A stretch of 64,000 nucleotides of DNA from Virgibacillus necropolis (GTDB lineage Bacteria > Bacillota > Bacilli > Bacillales > Amphibacillaceae): positions 2,232,001 through 2,296,000 of the forward strand of contig NZ_CP022437.1 in NCBI RefSeq assembly GCF_002224365.1, given 5' to 3'. This document shows positions 8,369-16,285 of the stretch, in pieces. Made by a program: the position numbers and the translations under genes. Within the stretch, counting starts at the first letter, position 1. Every line of letters begins with the position of its first letter. The notes under the pieces were generated by a model. It did not search any database. It was given only the letters and a program-made list of their open reading frames with translations, and was not told the origin of the DNA.

Positions 8369-8566
8369 AAAAATGATTTTATTTGTTAAATTAACAGGCA
8401 GTAGTCGAAATAAGAGCAACGCCCGTCTTGTTTATTATGGTCCTTTAATTGAATAGAGTTTGTCGAATAAGGGAGAGTTAAGATGAATTGAAGTTAATAA
8501 GAGGATGGTTTTTGTTTAGCAGTTGGAAATTATCTAAATAACCATATAAAGGTGAAATATTAACTA

Positions 8567-9106
8567 ATGAGTTTTGGAAATGAGTATCTGCAAGTTGTCC
8601 AAGATAGATTTAAAAGTGTAAAAACCCTTGGAAATAAGACAATATGTCAATTGTCAGAAGAAGATATTCATTGGGTTTTTAATGAAGAATCTAATAGTGT
8701 TGCGGTTATCGTAAAACATTTAAGTGGAAATATGGTATCTAGATGGTCTGACTTTTTAGTTTCGGATGGAGAAAAGCCTTATAGAAATCGCGAACAGGAA
8801 TTTGAAAATAATATATCATCGAAGCAAGATTTGGTTGCAATTTGGGAAAAGGGTTGGAATATACTTTTTGAAACATTAAATGATTTGGGAGAACAAGATT
8901 TATTGAAAAAAATATATATTCGTAGTGAACGTCATACGGTACTTGATGCAATAGAGAGACAGATGGCTCATTATGCTTATCATGTGGGGCAAATTGTTTA
9001 TATTGGAAAACAATTAAAAGATGGAGATTGGAAAACCTTAAGTATCCCAAAAGGAAAATCAGAAGAATACTTACAACATATGGAGAAAAAACATAAGGAA
9101 AAATAA
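8567..9106 (+). CDS. DinB-like / DUF1572 family protein
   Basis: A 179-residue predicted four-helix-bundle protein. The family markers are QLSEEDIHWVFNEESNSVAV and VKHLSGNMVSRWSDFL near residues 28-65 and IERQMAHYAYHVGQIVYIGK near residues 125-145. In the DinB/YfiT superfamily the spaced histidines of such segments (here H51, H134 and H138 by count) bind a divalent metal. Known relatives include thiol-dependent transferases; the activity of the DUF1572 branch is not established. The ribosome site AAAGGTGA is upstream of ATG 8567 and a strong terminator follows. Confidence 0.8.
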   Translation: MSFGNEYLQVVQDRFKSVKTLGNKTICQLSEEDIHWVFNEESNSVAVIVKHLSGNMVSRWSDFLVSDGEKPYRNREQEFENNISSKQDLVAIWEKGWNILFETLNDLGEQDLLKKIYIRSERHTVLDAIERQMAHYAYHVGQIVYIGKQLKDGDWKTLSIPKGKSEEYLQHMEKKHKEK

Positions 9107-9144
9107 ACTTAATACTTAATCGTGGCGCGCTTGCCTGAATAAAT

Positions 9145-9190
9145 AAAGCCCAATTTCCTATTTATGATACTAAGAAATTGGGCTTTCGTT
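9145..9190 (+). terminator. Intrinsic terminator between the DinB-like gene and the MFS gene
   Basis: AAAGCCCAATTTC and GAAATTGGGCTTT form a perfect 13-bp stem with a T-rich 3' side (CGTTTT). It can serve both converging genes. Confidence 0.8.
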
Positions 9191-9239
9191 TTAGTCTTTA
9201 ATTTATTCCCTGCCTCAAAATGCTAGACATACCAGTAAT

Positions 9240-10505
9240 CTAAACATTATCAGGAGCTTGTATCTGATTTTTCTCAGAATAAAACGTTGCCTTAGAGGGC
9301 TCCTTAGAGGGCTGTGTACAAAAGATAAACAATATAATCGTAACCGCAAACATTATTAGGGTTCCTAATATGACGACAAACTGAATAGATATCAATTCAG
9401 CCATGATTCCAAAAATTGTAGTCCCAATAATGATGAAAAAAGCTTCGATGAAACCATAAACACTACCAACCCGTCCCATTACCGTGACAGGAACATTATT
9501 TTGATAAAATGTGTAAAATCCTGTGTTAATAAAAGCCATCGAAAATGATAGAATAAAAAAACCAATAGCTGCTATCAAAAAGTTACCTGAAAAAGCATAA
9601 ATCATATAACCGATTGAAACCATTAAGGATCCAAGACCAATCAGCCAAGAGGTAGCTATCTTTTTTACAATTATTATGTTTACTAAGGCGCCTACAATTA
9701 TTCCAACGCCAGCAATACTTACCAGTAACCCATAATCCCTCTCTGATAAAGAAAGCACTTCTGTAGAAAATGCTGCTTCTAGTGAATCTACAGCAGTTGC
9801 CAAAACCATCACAGCACTGAATAGTAAATAAATGACCATAATGTACACGTGTTTACGACTAAAATCAACAACTAATTTCCAATCATTTTTCAATAGCTTC
9901 AAGGTTATTTTTTCGTCTTTTGTTTCAATAAAATCATTTTTTTCAATATTGGGCATGAAAAAAGTGATTAGTGCTGATAAAAATAAGGCTATTGCATTAA
10001 TATATATCGCAAAATTTGGGGTGCCAATCATAAACATCATTCCTGCAATTGCAGGTCCAGTAACAAATGCTCCAGAATCAATTAAGCTTCGGAGAGAATT
10101 AAATCGTTTTCTTTGAGCTTGAGGTATTAACTTTGTAATGTAAGTCATTGATGTAGGCTCATACATGGAACTAGCAATACTTATTAAAAAGACAAGACCG
10201 TATATTGCCCAAAGAGACGATAGTAAAGGCAGAAAGGAAATAAACACTGCTTGGAATATAGTAAGCCACACTATAAGATGCTTCTTATTCAATCGATCAA
10301 TTAAACTACCCGACCAAATGTTAGTAAATAAAGTAGATAAAGCTCTAAGTATATATAAACCTGAGACAGCAAGCACACCCATCATATCAAGAACAATTAA
10401 ATTTAATGCTATAAAATACACCCATTCACCTATACTAGAAATACCAATACTGGACAATAAAATGGAGGGATATTTCCACGACTCTATAAATTTTTTTATA
10501 CGCAT
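9240..10505 (-). CDS. MFS transporter, MefA/macrolide-efflux-like, under T-box control
   Basis: A 421-residue integral membrane protein with about 12 hydrophobic segments, beginning MRIKKFIESWKYPSILLSSI. It carries the MFS loop 2-3 motif in WSGSLIDRLNKKH (around residue 62) and follows the MefA-like layout (GEWVYFIALNLIVLD). Members expel drugs or metabolites by proton antiport. AGGAGG lies 8 bases before the ATG. The leader upstream is a T-box whose specifier appears to be ACA, so expression should rise when tRNA-Thr is uncharged. That points to a transporter linked to threonine supply rather than to a drug-induced pump, though the direction of transport and the substrate are not visible. 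Confidence 0.85.
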   Translation of the reverse strand: MRIKKFIESWKYPSILLSSIGISSIGEWVYFIALNLIVLDMMGVLAVSGLYILRALSTLFTNIWSGSLIDRLNKKHLIVWLTIFQAVFISFLPLLSSLWAIYGLVFLISIASSMYEPTSMTYITKLIPQAQRKRFNSLRSLIDSGAFVTGPAIAGMMFMIGTPNFAIYINAIALFLSALITFFMPNIEKNDFIETKDEKITLKLLKNDWKLVVDFSRKHVYIMVIYLLFSAVMVLATAVDSLEAAFSTEVLSLSERDYGLLVSIAGVGIIVGALVNIIIVKKIATSWLIGLGSLMVSIGYMIYAFSGNFLIAAIGFFILSFSMAFINTGFYTFYQNNVPVTVMGRVGSVYGFIEAFFIIIGTTIFGIMAELISIQFVVILGTLIMFAVTIILFIFCTQPSKEPSKATFYSEKNQIQAPDNV

Positions 10506-10541
10506 TTTTATTTCCTCCTTGTGAACTCAAACTTGGACAAT

Positions 10542-10815
10542 AAAAAAACTCACCCCCAAGACCTTAAGTCTTGAGGACGAGTTGTTGCGCGCCGTGGTGC
10601 CACCCCAGTTTGGTAATATGTCACCATATTATCCTTGATAGGTACAGTATGAAGTCCATACATATACCGTAGCTCTATAACAGGAGCTCCTGTCACACCA
10701 TCACCCATATGGATCCAATGTGCTGCTCTGAGACTTGTTTCCAACCATTAATTCTTACTCCTTTTCACCAACAGGAGCTCTCTTTGAAGAATTGCCGATT
10801 ATACTCTTCTCTTCA
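10542..10815 (-). promoter_or_regulatory. T-box riboswitch leader, specifier ACA (threonine)
   Basis: Reading the minus strand: stem I begins GAAGAGAAGAGTAT (10814-10801), with AGTA as the 5' half of the specifier-loop S-turn. The AG-bulge region AGAGAGCTCC and a GGTGAAAA apical loop follow. The 3' half of the S-turn is GAA at 10741-10739, followed directly by ACA at 10738-10736 and then A, the same spacing as GAA-GGC-A in glycine T-boxes. The T-box sequence TGGGGTGGCACCACGG lies at 10607-10592. A terminator stem (CTCAAGAC...GTCTTG within AACTC...GAGTT) ends in seven T at 10548-10542. Uncharged tRNA-Thr(UGU) should stabilise the antiterminator and switch on the MFS gene. Confidence 0.85.
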
Positions 10816-10929
10816 TAGCATTTGTATTTAGTTGTGACCTTTAAAGTTAGATAATCTTACCAAATCTTTAGAGGGAAGTAAAGAGCTTTTTTTATAACTT
10901 ATACTTATTACTGAAACCTATAATTAACT

Positions 10930-11244
10930 TTATAGGAAGTAACGCGTTAAGATCCCAATTGCTATTCCAATCACAACGGAAGGAAGAAACATATTTATGA
11001 TTTTAATTGTAATTGCTGTGGCAAGACAGCCTATAAGAATCGGAAAGGAAATAACGATTTCTCCATCCGCTGGTGTTAAGATTTGATTCACGATAAGTGC
11101 TGATATAATTGCAATAGGAACATAATTAAAATACATACGTAAGGTCGGATTCATCTCTCGTCCTGACATGAATTCCACACCGATGACCCGTGATAAATAG
11201 GTAGAAACGGATAATAATCCTATTAGTATCCAATTATTAATCAT
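10930..11244 (-). CDS. azlD: AzlD family branched-chain amino acid exporter, small subunit
   Basis: A 104-residue membrane protein with four hydrophobic segments (INNWILIGLLSVSTYLSRVI, YVPIAIISALIVNQIL, FPILIGCLATAITIKI, SVVIGIAIGILTRYFL). This is the usual AzlD/YgaH size and it partners with AzlC to export branched-chain amino acids or their analogues (azaleucine resistance). Its ATG at 11244 overlaps the end of azlC by 8 bases and has AGGAGG at 7-base spacing, indicating translational coupling. Confidence 0.88.
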   Translation of the reverse strand: MINNWILIGLLSVSTYLSRVIGVEFMSGREMNPTLRMYFNYVPIAIISALIVNQILTPADGEIVISFPILIGCLATAITIKIINMFLPSVVIGIAIGILTRYFL

Positions 11245-11935
11245 CTCTTGACCTCCTCTTTAAATAAAGACCTACAAGCGGTGATAAAACTCCTGTTATG
11301 ATGATCGTTAATTCATTGCCCGGTATTAAATACTCAAGGGCAGTGGCTATTATTATAGCAGTTAGCGCGGTTGCGATGATTGGTTTTTCTTTCAATGAAG
11401 GGATAAGAAGCGCAACAAAAGTAACTGGAAAAGCTAAGTCTAATCCCCATTTCAGAGGATCAATTTGACCTCCAATGAATGCTCCAATATATGAAGAGAT
11501 AATCCAAGCAACATAGAAGGTACTGGCAACTATCCCAAAATAAAGAGGATCTGGTCCATGTTTTTGAAATCTTGCACTACCTAAGACAAATGGTTCGTCT
11601 GATACTCCAAAAGATAATAACCATCTCCATTTTTTCTTGGCAGGAGCAAAACCTTCAGCAAGGGCAGCCCCGTATAACAAATTGCGCAAATTTAACAAAA
11701 CAGAGGTGAAAAGAACACTTGTAAAAGTTGCTCCAGATGCCAACATTGCGACAGTCACCATTTGGACGGAACCTGAAAATACCAATAAGGACATAGCTAT
11801 AGTACTCGCTAAACTAAGATTGGCTTGAGTTGCGAGTACACCATAAGATAAACCATACGCCGCAATGGCTATTGCTAGCGGTAAAGCTTCGATAAAACCA
11901 GTTTTAACAGTTCGCTTTTTTGTATCCATCTTCAT
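11237..11935 (-). CDS. azlC: AzlC family branched-chain amino acid exporter, large subunit
   Basis: 232 residues with the AzlC/YgaZ layout: a basic N-terminus (MKMDTKKRTVKTGF), the conserved ALPLAIAIAAYGLSYGVLA, the FSGSVQMVTVAMLASGA segment, and LLNLRNLLYGAAL with YGIVASTFYVAWIISSYIGA later. It forms the AzlCD transporter with the overlapping downstream gene. AAGGAG stands 5 bases before the ATG. The operon diverges from an XRE-cupin regulator gene across 214 AT-rich bases. In B. subtilis the homologous operon is controlled by the Lrp-type AzlB, so a different regulator class is used here. Confidence 0.9.
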   Translation of the reverse strand: MKMDTKKRTVKTGFIEALPLAIAIAAYGLSYGVLATQANLSLASTIAMSLLVFSGSVQMVTVAMLASGATFTSVLFTSVLLNLRNLLYGAALAEGFAPAKKKWRWLLSFGVSDEPFVLGSARFQKHGPDPLYFGIVASTFYVAWIISSYIGAFIGGQIDPLKWGLDLAFPVTFVALLIPSLKEKPIIATALTAIIIATALEYLIPGNELTIIITGVLSPLVGLYLKRRSRDD

Positions 11936-12149
11936 AAAAACTCCTTATCCTATGTTTATCAAATCCATAATGAGATGGAAAAAGCCATAAACTGGGTGTT
12001 AAATAAACATATAGTTTGGTATACTAAAACTTAAGTTAAAGTTTATTATACTATACTTTTTCTATTTTTGTATATTATAATTAAATTAAATATATATTAT
12101 AATATACCAATATGTAAAAACCAGTTCTTTTAATTGAAGGAGGACAAAC
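11936..12149. promoter_or_regulatory. Divergent azlCD / XRE-cupin control region
   Basis: 214 very AT-rich bases holding back-to-back promoters. A perfect 10-bp palindrome AACTTAAGTT lies at 12028-12037, flanked by TATACTA/TATACTATA repeats (12018-12057). Such symmetry midway between a regulator and its likely target suggests an operator. The exact -35/-10 elements are ambiguous because of the composition. Confidence 0.4.
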
Positions 12150-12719
12150 ATGAATACAGAAAACCTTTTTAGAGAAGGAGATATGGGGAAGCGCATTGGT
12201 GCTAATCTACGGAAATATCGAAAAAGTAAAGGAATGAGTATGGAGGCCTTGGCAAAACAAATCGGGGTCAGTAAATTAACATTGATCAAGATCGAACACG
12301 GGGAGGCTAACCCTACATTATCCGTCATCTGGAAAATTGCCGACGGGTTAAAAATACCGATAACTGCATTATTATCAATTGAATCGGATGTCTCTGTTAC
12401 CCGCAGGGAGGAAGGACTGAAACTGATGAGTTCCGATGAGGTGTTTGTCGCTGAGCCTTTATTTCGTTCCCATGACTTTGAACTATATCGTGGATACCTA
12501 CAGCCTGGGAGTGGATATCTGTCGAAAGCACACCAAACGGGGGTGATGGAATTTGTTACAGTTATGTCCGGCCAACTGACTATGGAACTTGATGGAGATG
12601 TTTATCACTTGGATGAGTACGATTCTATTCGTTTTAAGGGAGATACTTCCCATAAGTATGCTAATCCATCTTCCGTCTTAACGGTTTTGCACTTTGTCAT
12701 TTCTTATAATAATCTCTAA
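12150..12719 (+). CDS. XRE family transcriptional regulator with cupin sensor domain
   Basis: 189 residues. The N-terminal half is a Cro/C1-type helix-turn-helix (IGANLRKYRKSKGMSMEALA, then KQIGVSKLTLIKIEHGEANP, about residues 14-60). The C-terminal half is a small beta-barrel cupin with HQTGVMEFVTVMSGQLTMEL, YHLDEYDSIRFKGDTSHKYA and NPSSVLTVLHFV. Proteins of this design bind a small ligand in the cupin and control adjacent metabolic or efflux genes. AAGGAGG is well placed before ATG 12150. It diverges from azlCD, which it probably regulates, with a branched-chain amino acid or related compound as a plausible but unproven ligand. Confidence 0.88.
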   Translation: MNTENLFREGDMGKRIGANLRKYRKSKGMSMEALAKQIGVSKLTLIKIEHGEANPTLSVIWKIADGLKIPITALLSIESDVSVTRREEGLKLMSSDEVFVAEPLFRSHDFELYRGYLQPGSGYLSKAHQTGVMEFVTVMSGQLTMELDGDVYHLDEYDSIRFKGDTSHKYANPSSVLTVLHFVISYNNL

Positions 12720-12947
12720 AAAATGAACTGGGAATATTCATAGCGAATTATGTTATGACAAAAGAATGAGCAATAATAATGATTTTAACATGAGGTACCC
12801 AACTTCAAGACTGTCATTTTACTAAAGTTACAGGATTTTAGAAATTAAATTAGGGTACCAGTAAGGTGTTCCGTAAACAGGACATGTTTGTGCAATAAAA
12901 TATGATAAGCTGAATGCGTAAAGTTAAACAAAAAGGATGAGGATATT

Positions 12948-13097
12948 ATGATGAAATTAAAAATTACAACATTTGTTTTAGTTGGAGGACTTGTCGGCGC
13001 TTTAACGGATGGGATAATGATAGGGGTTGGCGCATCTGCATTAGTTTTTATAGCGTATCAGCTAGAGAGATTTTTAGAAGTAAATGAGAAGAAATAA
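12948..13097 (+). CDS. Small single-pass membrane protein, 49 residues, unrecognised
   Basis: The frame MMKLKITTFVLVGGLVGALT then DGIMIGVGASALVFIAYQLE ends ...RFLEVNEKK. It has a good ribosome site (AAAGGATGAGG) before tandem ATG codons at 12948 and 12951. Two short glycine-rich hydrophobic stretches flanking TDG suggest a helical hairpin or a single broken membrane helix. No family is recognised. It lies in a 500-base interval otherwise free of genes between the XRE-cupin regulator and the convergent 522-residue membrane protein. Confidence 0.5.
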   Translation: MMKLKITTFVLVGGLVGALTDGIMIGVGASALVFIAYQLERFLEVNEKK

Positions 13098-13187
13098 ATA
13101 ATAGAGCGCTTTTGTTTAGCATCAGCAAAAATTTCGATATAGAAAGGATTGACTCATTTATATCAATAAAATTGATTTGAGATAATA

Positions 13188-13220
13188 TAAAAAAATAGCA
13201 CCGCAAAATGCGATGCTATT
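13188..13220 (-). terminator. Intrinsic terminator of the 522-residue membrane protein gene
   Basis: On the minus strand AATAGCATCGCA-TTTT-GCGGTGCTATT is followed by seven T. The plus strand lacks a T-run, so it serves the minus gene ending at 13238. Confidence 0.7.
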
Positions 13221-13237
13221 ACAAACGGAACTTGTTT

Positions 13238-14806
13238 TTAAAGTACATAAGGGCCAAAGAAAGTTGTTAACAGAAGGATATGAATTCCAACAAAGTACAT
13301 GATGCGTATGGTGACATCCCATTCATTTGCTCGTTTTATTATTTGCACGATAGCAAAAGATATGGCGGCAAATACAAACATATAAAAATAGGAGCTACCT
13401 TCAAAGGTTAAATAATTTGGTGCATTTATATAAATATTGTTTACGAAAAATTGATTTTTCCAAACCAGTGCTGCGATAGCATAAATTCCAATTCCTGTAT
13501 AAAAAACCCAAACAGGGTCTCGATCAATTGTTCTGCTTCTGAAGAAATACATTAGCGCGATGAACACAATTGGCCATATAAACCATACAGAAGAAATTGC
13601 AACAGCGAATATAGATGCAGTTAACATACCAAGCGTTTTCCCCAGGGTCCGTATCCAGTCATCTTGATTAAAACCAGTGGCTTGACTGATTGCAGCAATA
13701 TCACTGGATGAAAAGTTAATAGCGTTGCCATCTGAGTCTAAATCAAGCCACGCAATTGTTTCCTCATTCACCCATTGCGGTTTGACCGATATCGCAGGTG
13801 TATTACTACGTCGCTCGGTGGCTGTTGTGCCATCCTCATTTATCGTTGCCTTATAAATATTGAAGGCGCTGTTATCATTGTATTGTGTTTCGGTTTGACC
13901 ATTTGCTTGAAATAATAAACTCGGGTTGCCATCGTTGTATGTTAGAACGACATTGGAAATCTCTGTTAAATCATTATTTCCAGCTGGGTCTTGTAGTCTT
14001 ATTTCTTGTAATGGTTGCGGAGTTTGTTCCGTAATCGTTGTTTGCATAAAATAGTTAAAAAATTTTGGGGTCCCTTGACGTGCTTCAAGTTCTTCTTGCA
14101 ATAATATCCCCAATTTTTGATCTTCGAGCGCAAACGAAACATCTTTTACAATTTTCCCAGGGTTTATAGGTACGCTTGTTTGGTACTTTTGTTTAACAGT
14201 TCCGTTCGTTAATTGTTGTAACGTTATGTTGATTTCATCAGTATTGGTTGCATAGGTTAATATATTTATCCCGTTTTCGTATTCTTGTGGGATAATTTCC
14301 TTTTTATTTAAGTCAATATTCATAACCTTTGTTGATTCTTTATTGTCTGGAGAAAGTTGGTATAATACCTTGTCTTTCACATAAAGAATTGTATTCTCTA
14401 GCGGATAAAACCGTTCAACATCGGAGACTATTTTATTTCTATTTTTATCGTATATATTTGTAAAGTCAAAATAAATAAGATGCGCGCCTTGTTGATAAAC
14501 CTGTGTCCACTTGTTTACTGGTATATCATAGGTTTTTTTGTCCTGTACAAGGAATTCACTATTGATTGTTGTTGTGGCTAATTTCCCACCTTCAAAGCTA
14601 GTGATGATATATGCTCCATCTTTTGTCTGTTTTATAGGAGGTAGCCTATTAACATCTGTTTTACTAATGGTTAGACTTCTACTCCAATTGGGTGCAGGTG
14701 GCTCTGTAACCTTAGAGAAGTTTTGAGAAAATAATAAAGTTAATCCAAAAATAATAATAATTCCAGGTATAATCCAATACAACTGTTTTAGTAGATTTCT
14801 ATTCAT
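13238..14806 (-). CDS. Unrecognised 522-residue membrane protein with large extracytoplasmic domain
   Basis: No family is recognised. One N-terminal membrane helix (LLKQLYWIIPGIIIIFGLTL, about residues 5-27) is followed by about 350 polar residues rich in beta-strand-like segments and T/N/Q. Several blocks resemble propeller blades (e.g. DGAYIITSFEGGKL, HLIYFDFTNIYD, GINILTYATNTDEI). About five C-terminal membrane helices come next (LTASIFAVAISSVWFIWPIV through IRIMYFVGIHILLLTTFFGP). The topology suggests a sensor or scaffold displaying a beta-propeller-like domain outside the cell. GGGGG lies before the ATG. It is a single-gene unit between accessory genes. A transport or signalling role cannot be separated by eye. 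Confidence 0.6.
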   Translation of the reverse strand: MNRNLLKQLYWIIPGIIIIFGLTLLFSQNFSKVTEPPAPNWSRSLTISKTDVNRLPPIKQTKDGAYIITSFEGGKLATTTINSEFLVQDKKTYDIPVNKWTQVYQQGAHLIYFDFTNIYDKNRNKIVSDVERFYPLENTILYVKDKVLYQLSPDNKESTKVMNIDLNKKEIIPQEYENGINILTYATNTDEINITLQQLTNGTVKQKYQTSVPINPGKIVKDVSFALEDQKLGILLQEELEARQGTPKFFNYFMQTTITEQTPQPLQEIRLQDPAGNNDLTEISNVVLTYNDGNPSLLFQANGQTETQYNDNSAFNIYKATINEDGTTATERRSNTPAISVKPQWVNEETIAWLDLDSDGNAINFSSSDIAAISQATGFNQDDWIRTLGKTLGMLTASIFAVAISSVWFIWPIVFIALMYFFRSRTIDRDPVWVFYTGIGIYAIAALVWKNQFFVNNIYINAPNYLTFEGSSYFYMFVFAAISFAIVQIIKRANEWDVTIRIMYFVGIHILLLTTFFGPYVL

Positions 14807-14903
14807 TTGTTAGCCCCCGTGTTGCAAATAATTAGTCTCTCTTATTTTTGATATAACAATATTATCATATTTCTGAAAAAAGGTGTATTTAGACTTTTCA
14901 ACA

Positions 14904-16154
14904 TTAGGCATTGTGGCCTCCTATTTTTTTGCTCCTTCCGATAGTAATTCCGGCTTCGGTATAGCTGGTGGCTCGAAGTATCGCAGTTGAACCATATTTA
15001 TCACGAATGGAATCCATCACATAGCCGATATCCTTTTTCTTAGGTTTATCATCAAATAAATCTAACTGCGTTTCCGCGTTTTCATAAAGGTTATCTAAGG
15101 TCACATATACGTGTCTGATATCACTGAATCCATCATGAAATTTAGCGAATAGTTGCATACAAATACCGTAGACTTCCATCGTAATATTCGTTGGAAATGT
15201 AATTGACCTTGACCGATTAAAGCCTCCACCGGTTACTTTTGAATACGATATCCCAAGGTGAATGGTTCTTCCTGCCTTATTAGCGGTTCTTGCTCGACGG
15301 CATGCTTCTTCCGAAAGATCGAGAATACAAGCAGCAACTTCTTCTTTGGAGTAGTCACGCAATAAGGAAATGCCATGGCCGAATCCTTTTTGCTCAAGTT
15401 TTGTAAAATTACCTAAAACAGGGCTAAGATCAACACCCCAAGCGTGCCGATAAAGTTGCTCTCCCATAATTCCAAAACGTTTTTTTAAATGTTCTAATGA
15501 AAAATTTGCTAGCTGTCCAAGATTTACGATTCCCATTCTGTTTAAATTATTTTGCATTCTTCGGCCTATTCCCCAAATATCTTGTACTGGAAATGGCCAT
15601 AACTTTTCTTTCACGTCCTCATACTTACATTCAGCTATTCCTGCTTTTTTTGCGTGTAAATCCATAACGACCTTAGCAAGAAATTTATTATCACCGATGC
15701 CAATCGAACAAGTAATACCCATGTTTTTTAAAATATCTTGCTTAATTAGCTTAGCAACTTGCCACCTGTCTCCAAATAATTTTTGAAGTCCATTTACGGT
15801 AACCCAAACTTCGTCAACAGAGTATTGATGAATGGCTTCTTTTGGTACATATTGATTAATTAACTTTGTGATTTCCAGCGAAACAGCTAAGTAGTCGGCC
15901 ATGTGTGCATTTACGATGTGAATCCCGGGATCATCTGGTAGTTCGAAAAATCGACTCACATTGCTTACGCCGTGCTTCTTCTTCAATTCTGGTGAAGCAG
16001 CTAGCACAATACTACCTGTTCTATTTGTGTCACCAACAACAGCTAATTGATCCTTCATTGGATCGAGCCCTAATTTAACAGCTTCAACACTTGCGTAAAA
16101 TGAACGCATATCGATACAAAGTACATCATTTCGTGGGTATGTAGAGTAATCCAT
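14904..16154 (-). CDS. uvrX: Y-family DNA polymerase, UvrX/YqjW type
   Basis: A 416-residue translesion polymerase of the ImpB/MucB/SamB family. The first catalytic aspartate is D15 in VLCIDMRSFYASVE. The palm motif is YSVDEVWV (D114, E115; SIDE-like). The thumb carries helix-hairpin-helix-like segments (VQDIWGIGRRMQNNLNRMGI). The little-finger region continues to residue 416, matching UvrX and YqjW in length. It copies damaged templates during the SOS response. The promoter upstream carries a perfect GAAC-N4-GTTC LexA box. UvrX (phage SP-beta) and YqjW (chromosomal) cannot be told apart by eye; here there is no phage context, so yqjW is equally apt. Confidence 0.9.
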   Translation of the reverse strand: MDYSTYPRNDVLCIDMRSFYASVEAVKLGLDPMKDQLAVVGDTNRTGSIVLAASPELKKKHGVSNVSRFFELPDDPGIHIVNAHMADYLAVSLEITKLINQYVPKEAIHQYSVDEVWVTVNGLQKLFGDRWQVAKLIKQDILKNMGITCSIGIGDNKFLAKVVMDLHAKKAGIAECKYEDVKEKLWPFPVQDIWGIGRRMQNNLNRMGIVNLGQLANFSLEHLKKRFGIMGEQLYRHAWGVDLSPVLGNFTKLEQKGFGHGISLLRDYSKEEVAACILDLSEEACRRARTANKAGRTIHLGISYSKVTGGGFNRSRSITFPTNITMEVYGICMQLFAKFHDGFSDIRHVYVTLDNLYENAETQLDLFDDKPKKKDIGYVMDSIRDKYGSTAILRATSYTEAGITIGRSKKIGGHNA

Positions 16155-16177
16155 TTAACTCACCTCACTAGTATTAG

Positions 16178-16220
16178 GAACATTTGTTCTTATTGTATGC
16201 ACTAGGAAGTTAATTATCAA
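16178..16220 (-). promoter_or_regulatory. SOS promoter with LexA box for the Y-family polymerase
   Basis: On the minus strand: -35 TTGATA (16220-16215), a 17-base spacer, -10 TACAAT (16197-16192), then GAACAAATGTTC at 16189-16178. The dyad matches the Gram-positive LexA (DinR) consensus core GAAC-N4-GTTC exactly and covers the expected start of transcription, so LexA would block initiation until DNA damage. Confidence 0.85.
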
Positions 16221-16253
16221 TGGAAATTAATTCTATAGTCTGTTAGGAAGAAC

Positions 16254-16284
16254 AAAAACCGGAGCTATACACACCCCGGTTTTT
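16254..16284 (-). terminator. Intrinsic terminator of the aldo/keto reductase gene
   Basis: AAAAACCGG and CCGGTTTTT form a perfect stem around a 13-base loop immediately downstream of the minus-strand stop at 16286. Symmetric A and T tracts make it potentially bidirectional. Confidence 0.75.
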
Positions 16285-16285
16285 A

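Noticed and set aside
10550-10744. 64-codon open frame on the minus strand
   Set aside because: It lies wholly within the T-box leader. Its codons are the specifier-loop, stem and antiterminator sequences, and no ribosome site precedes it.
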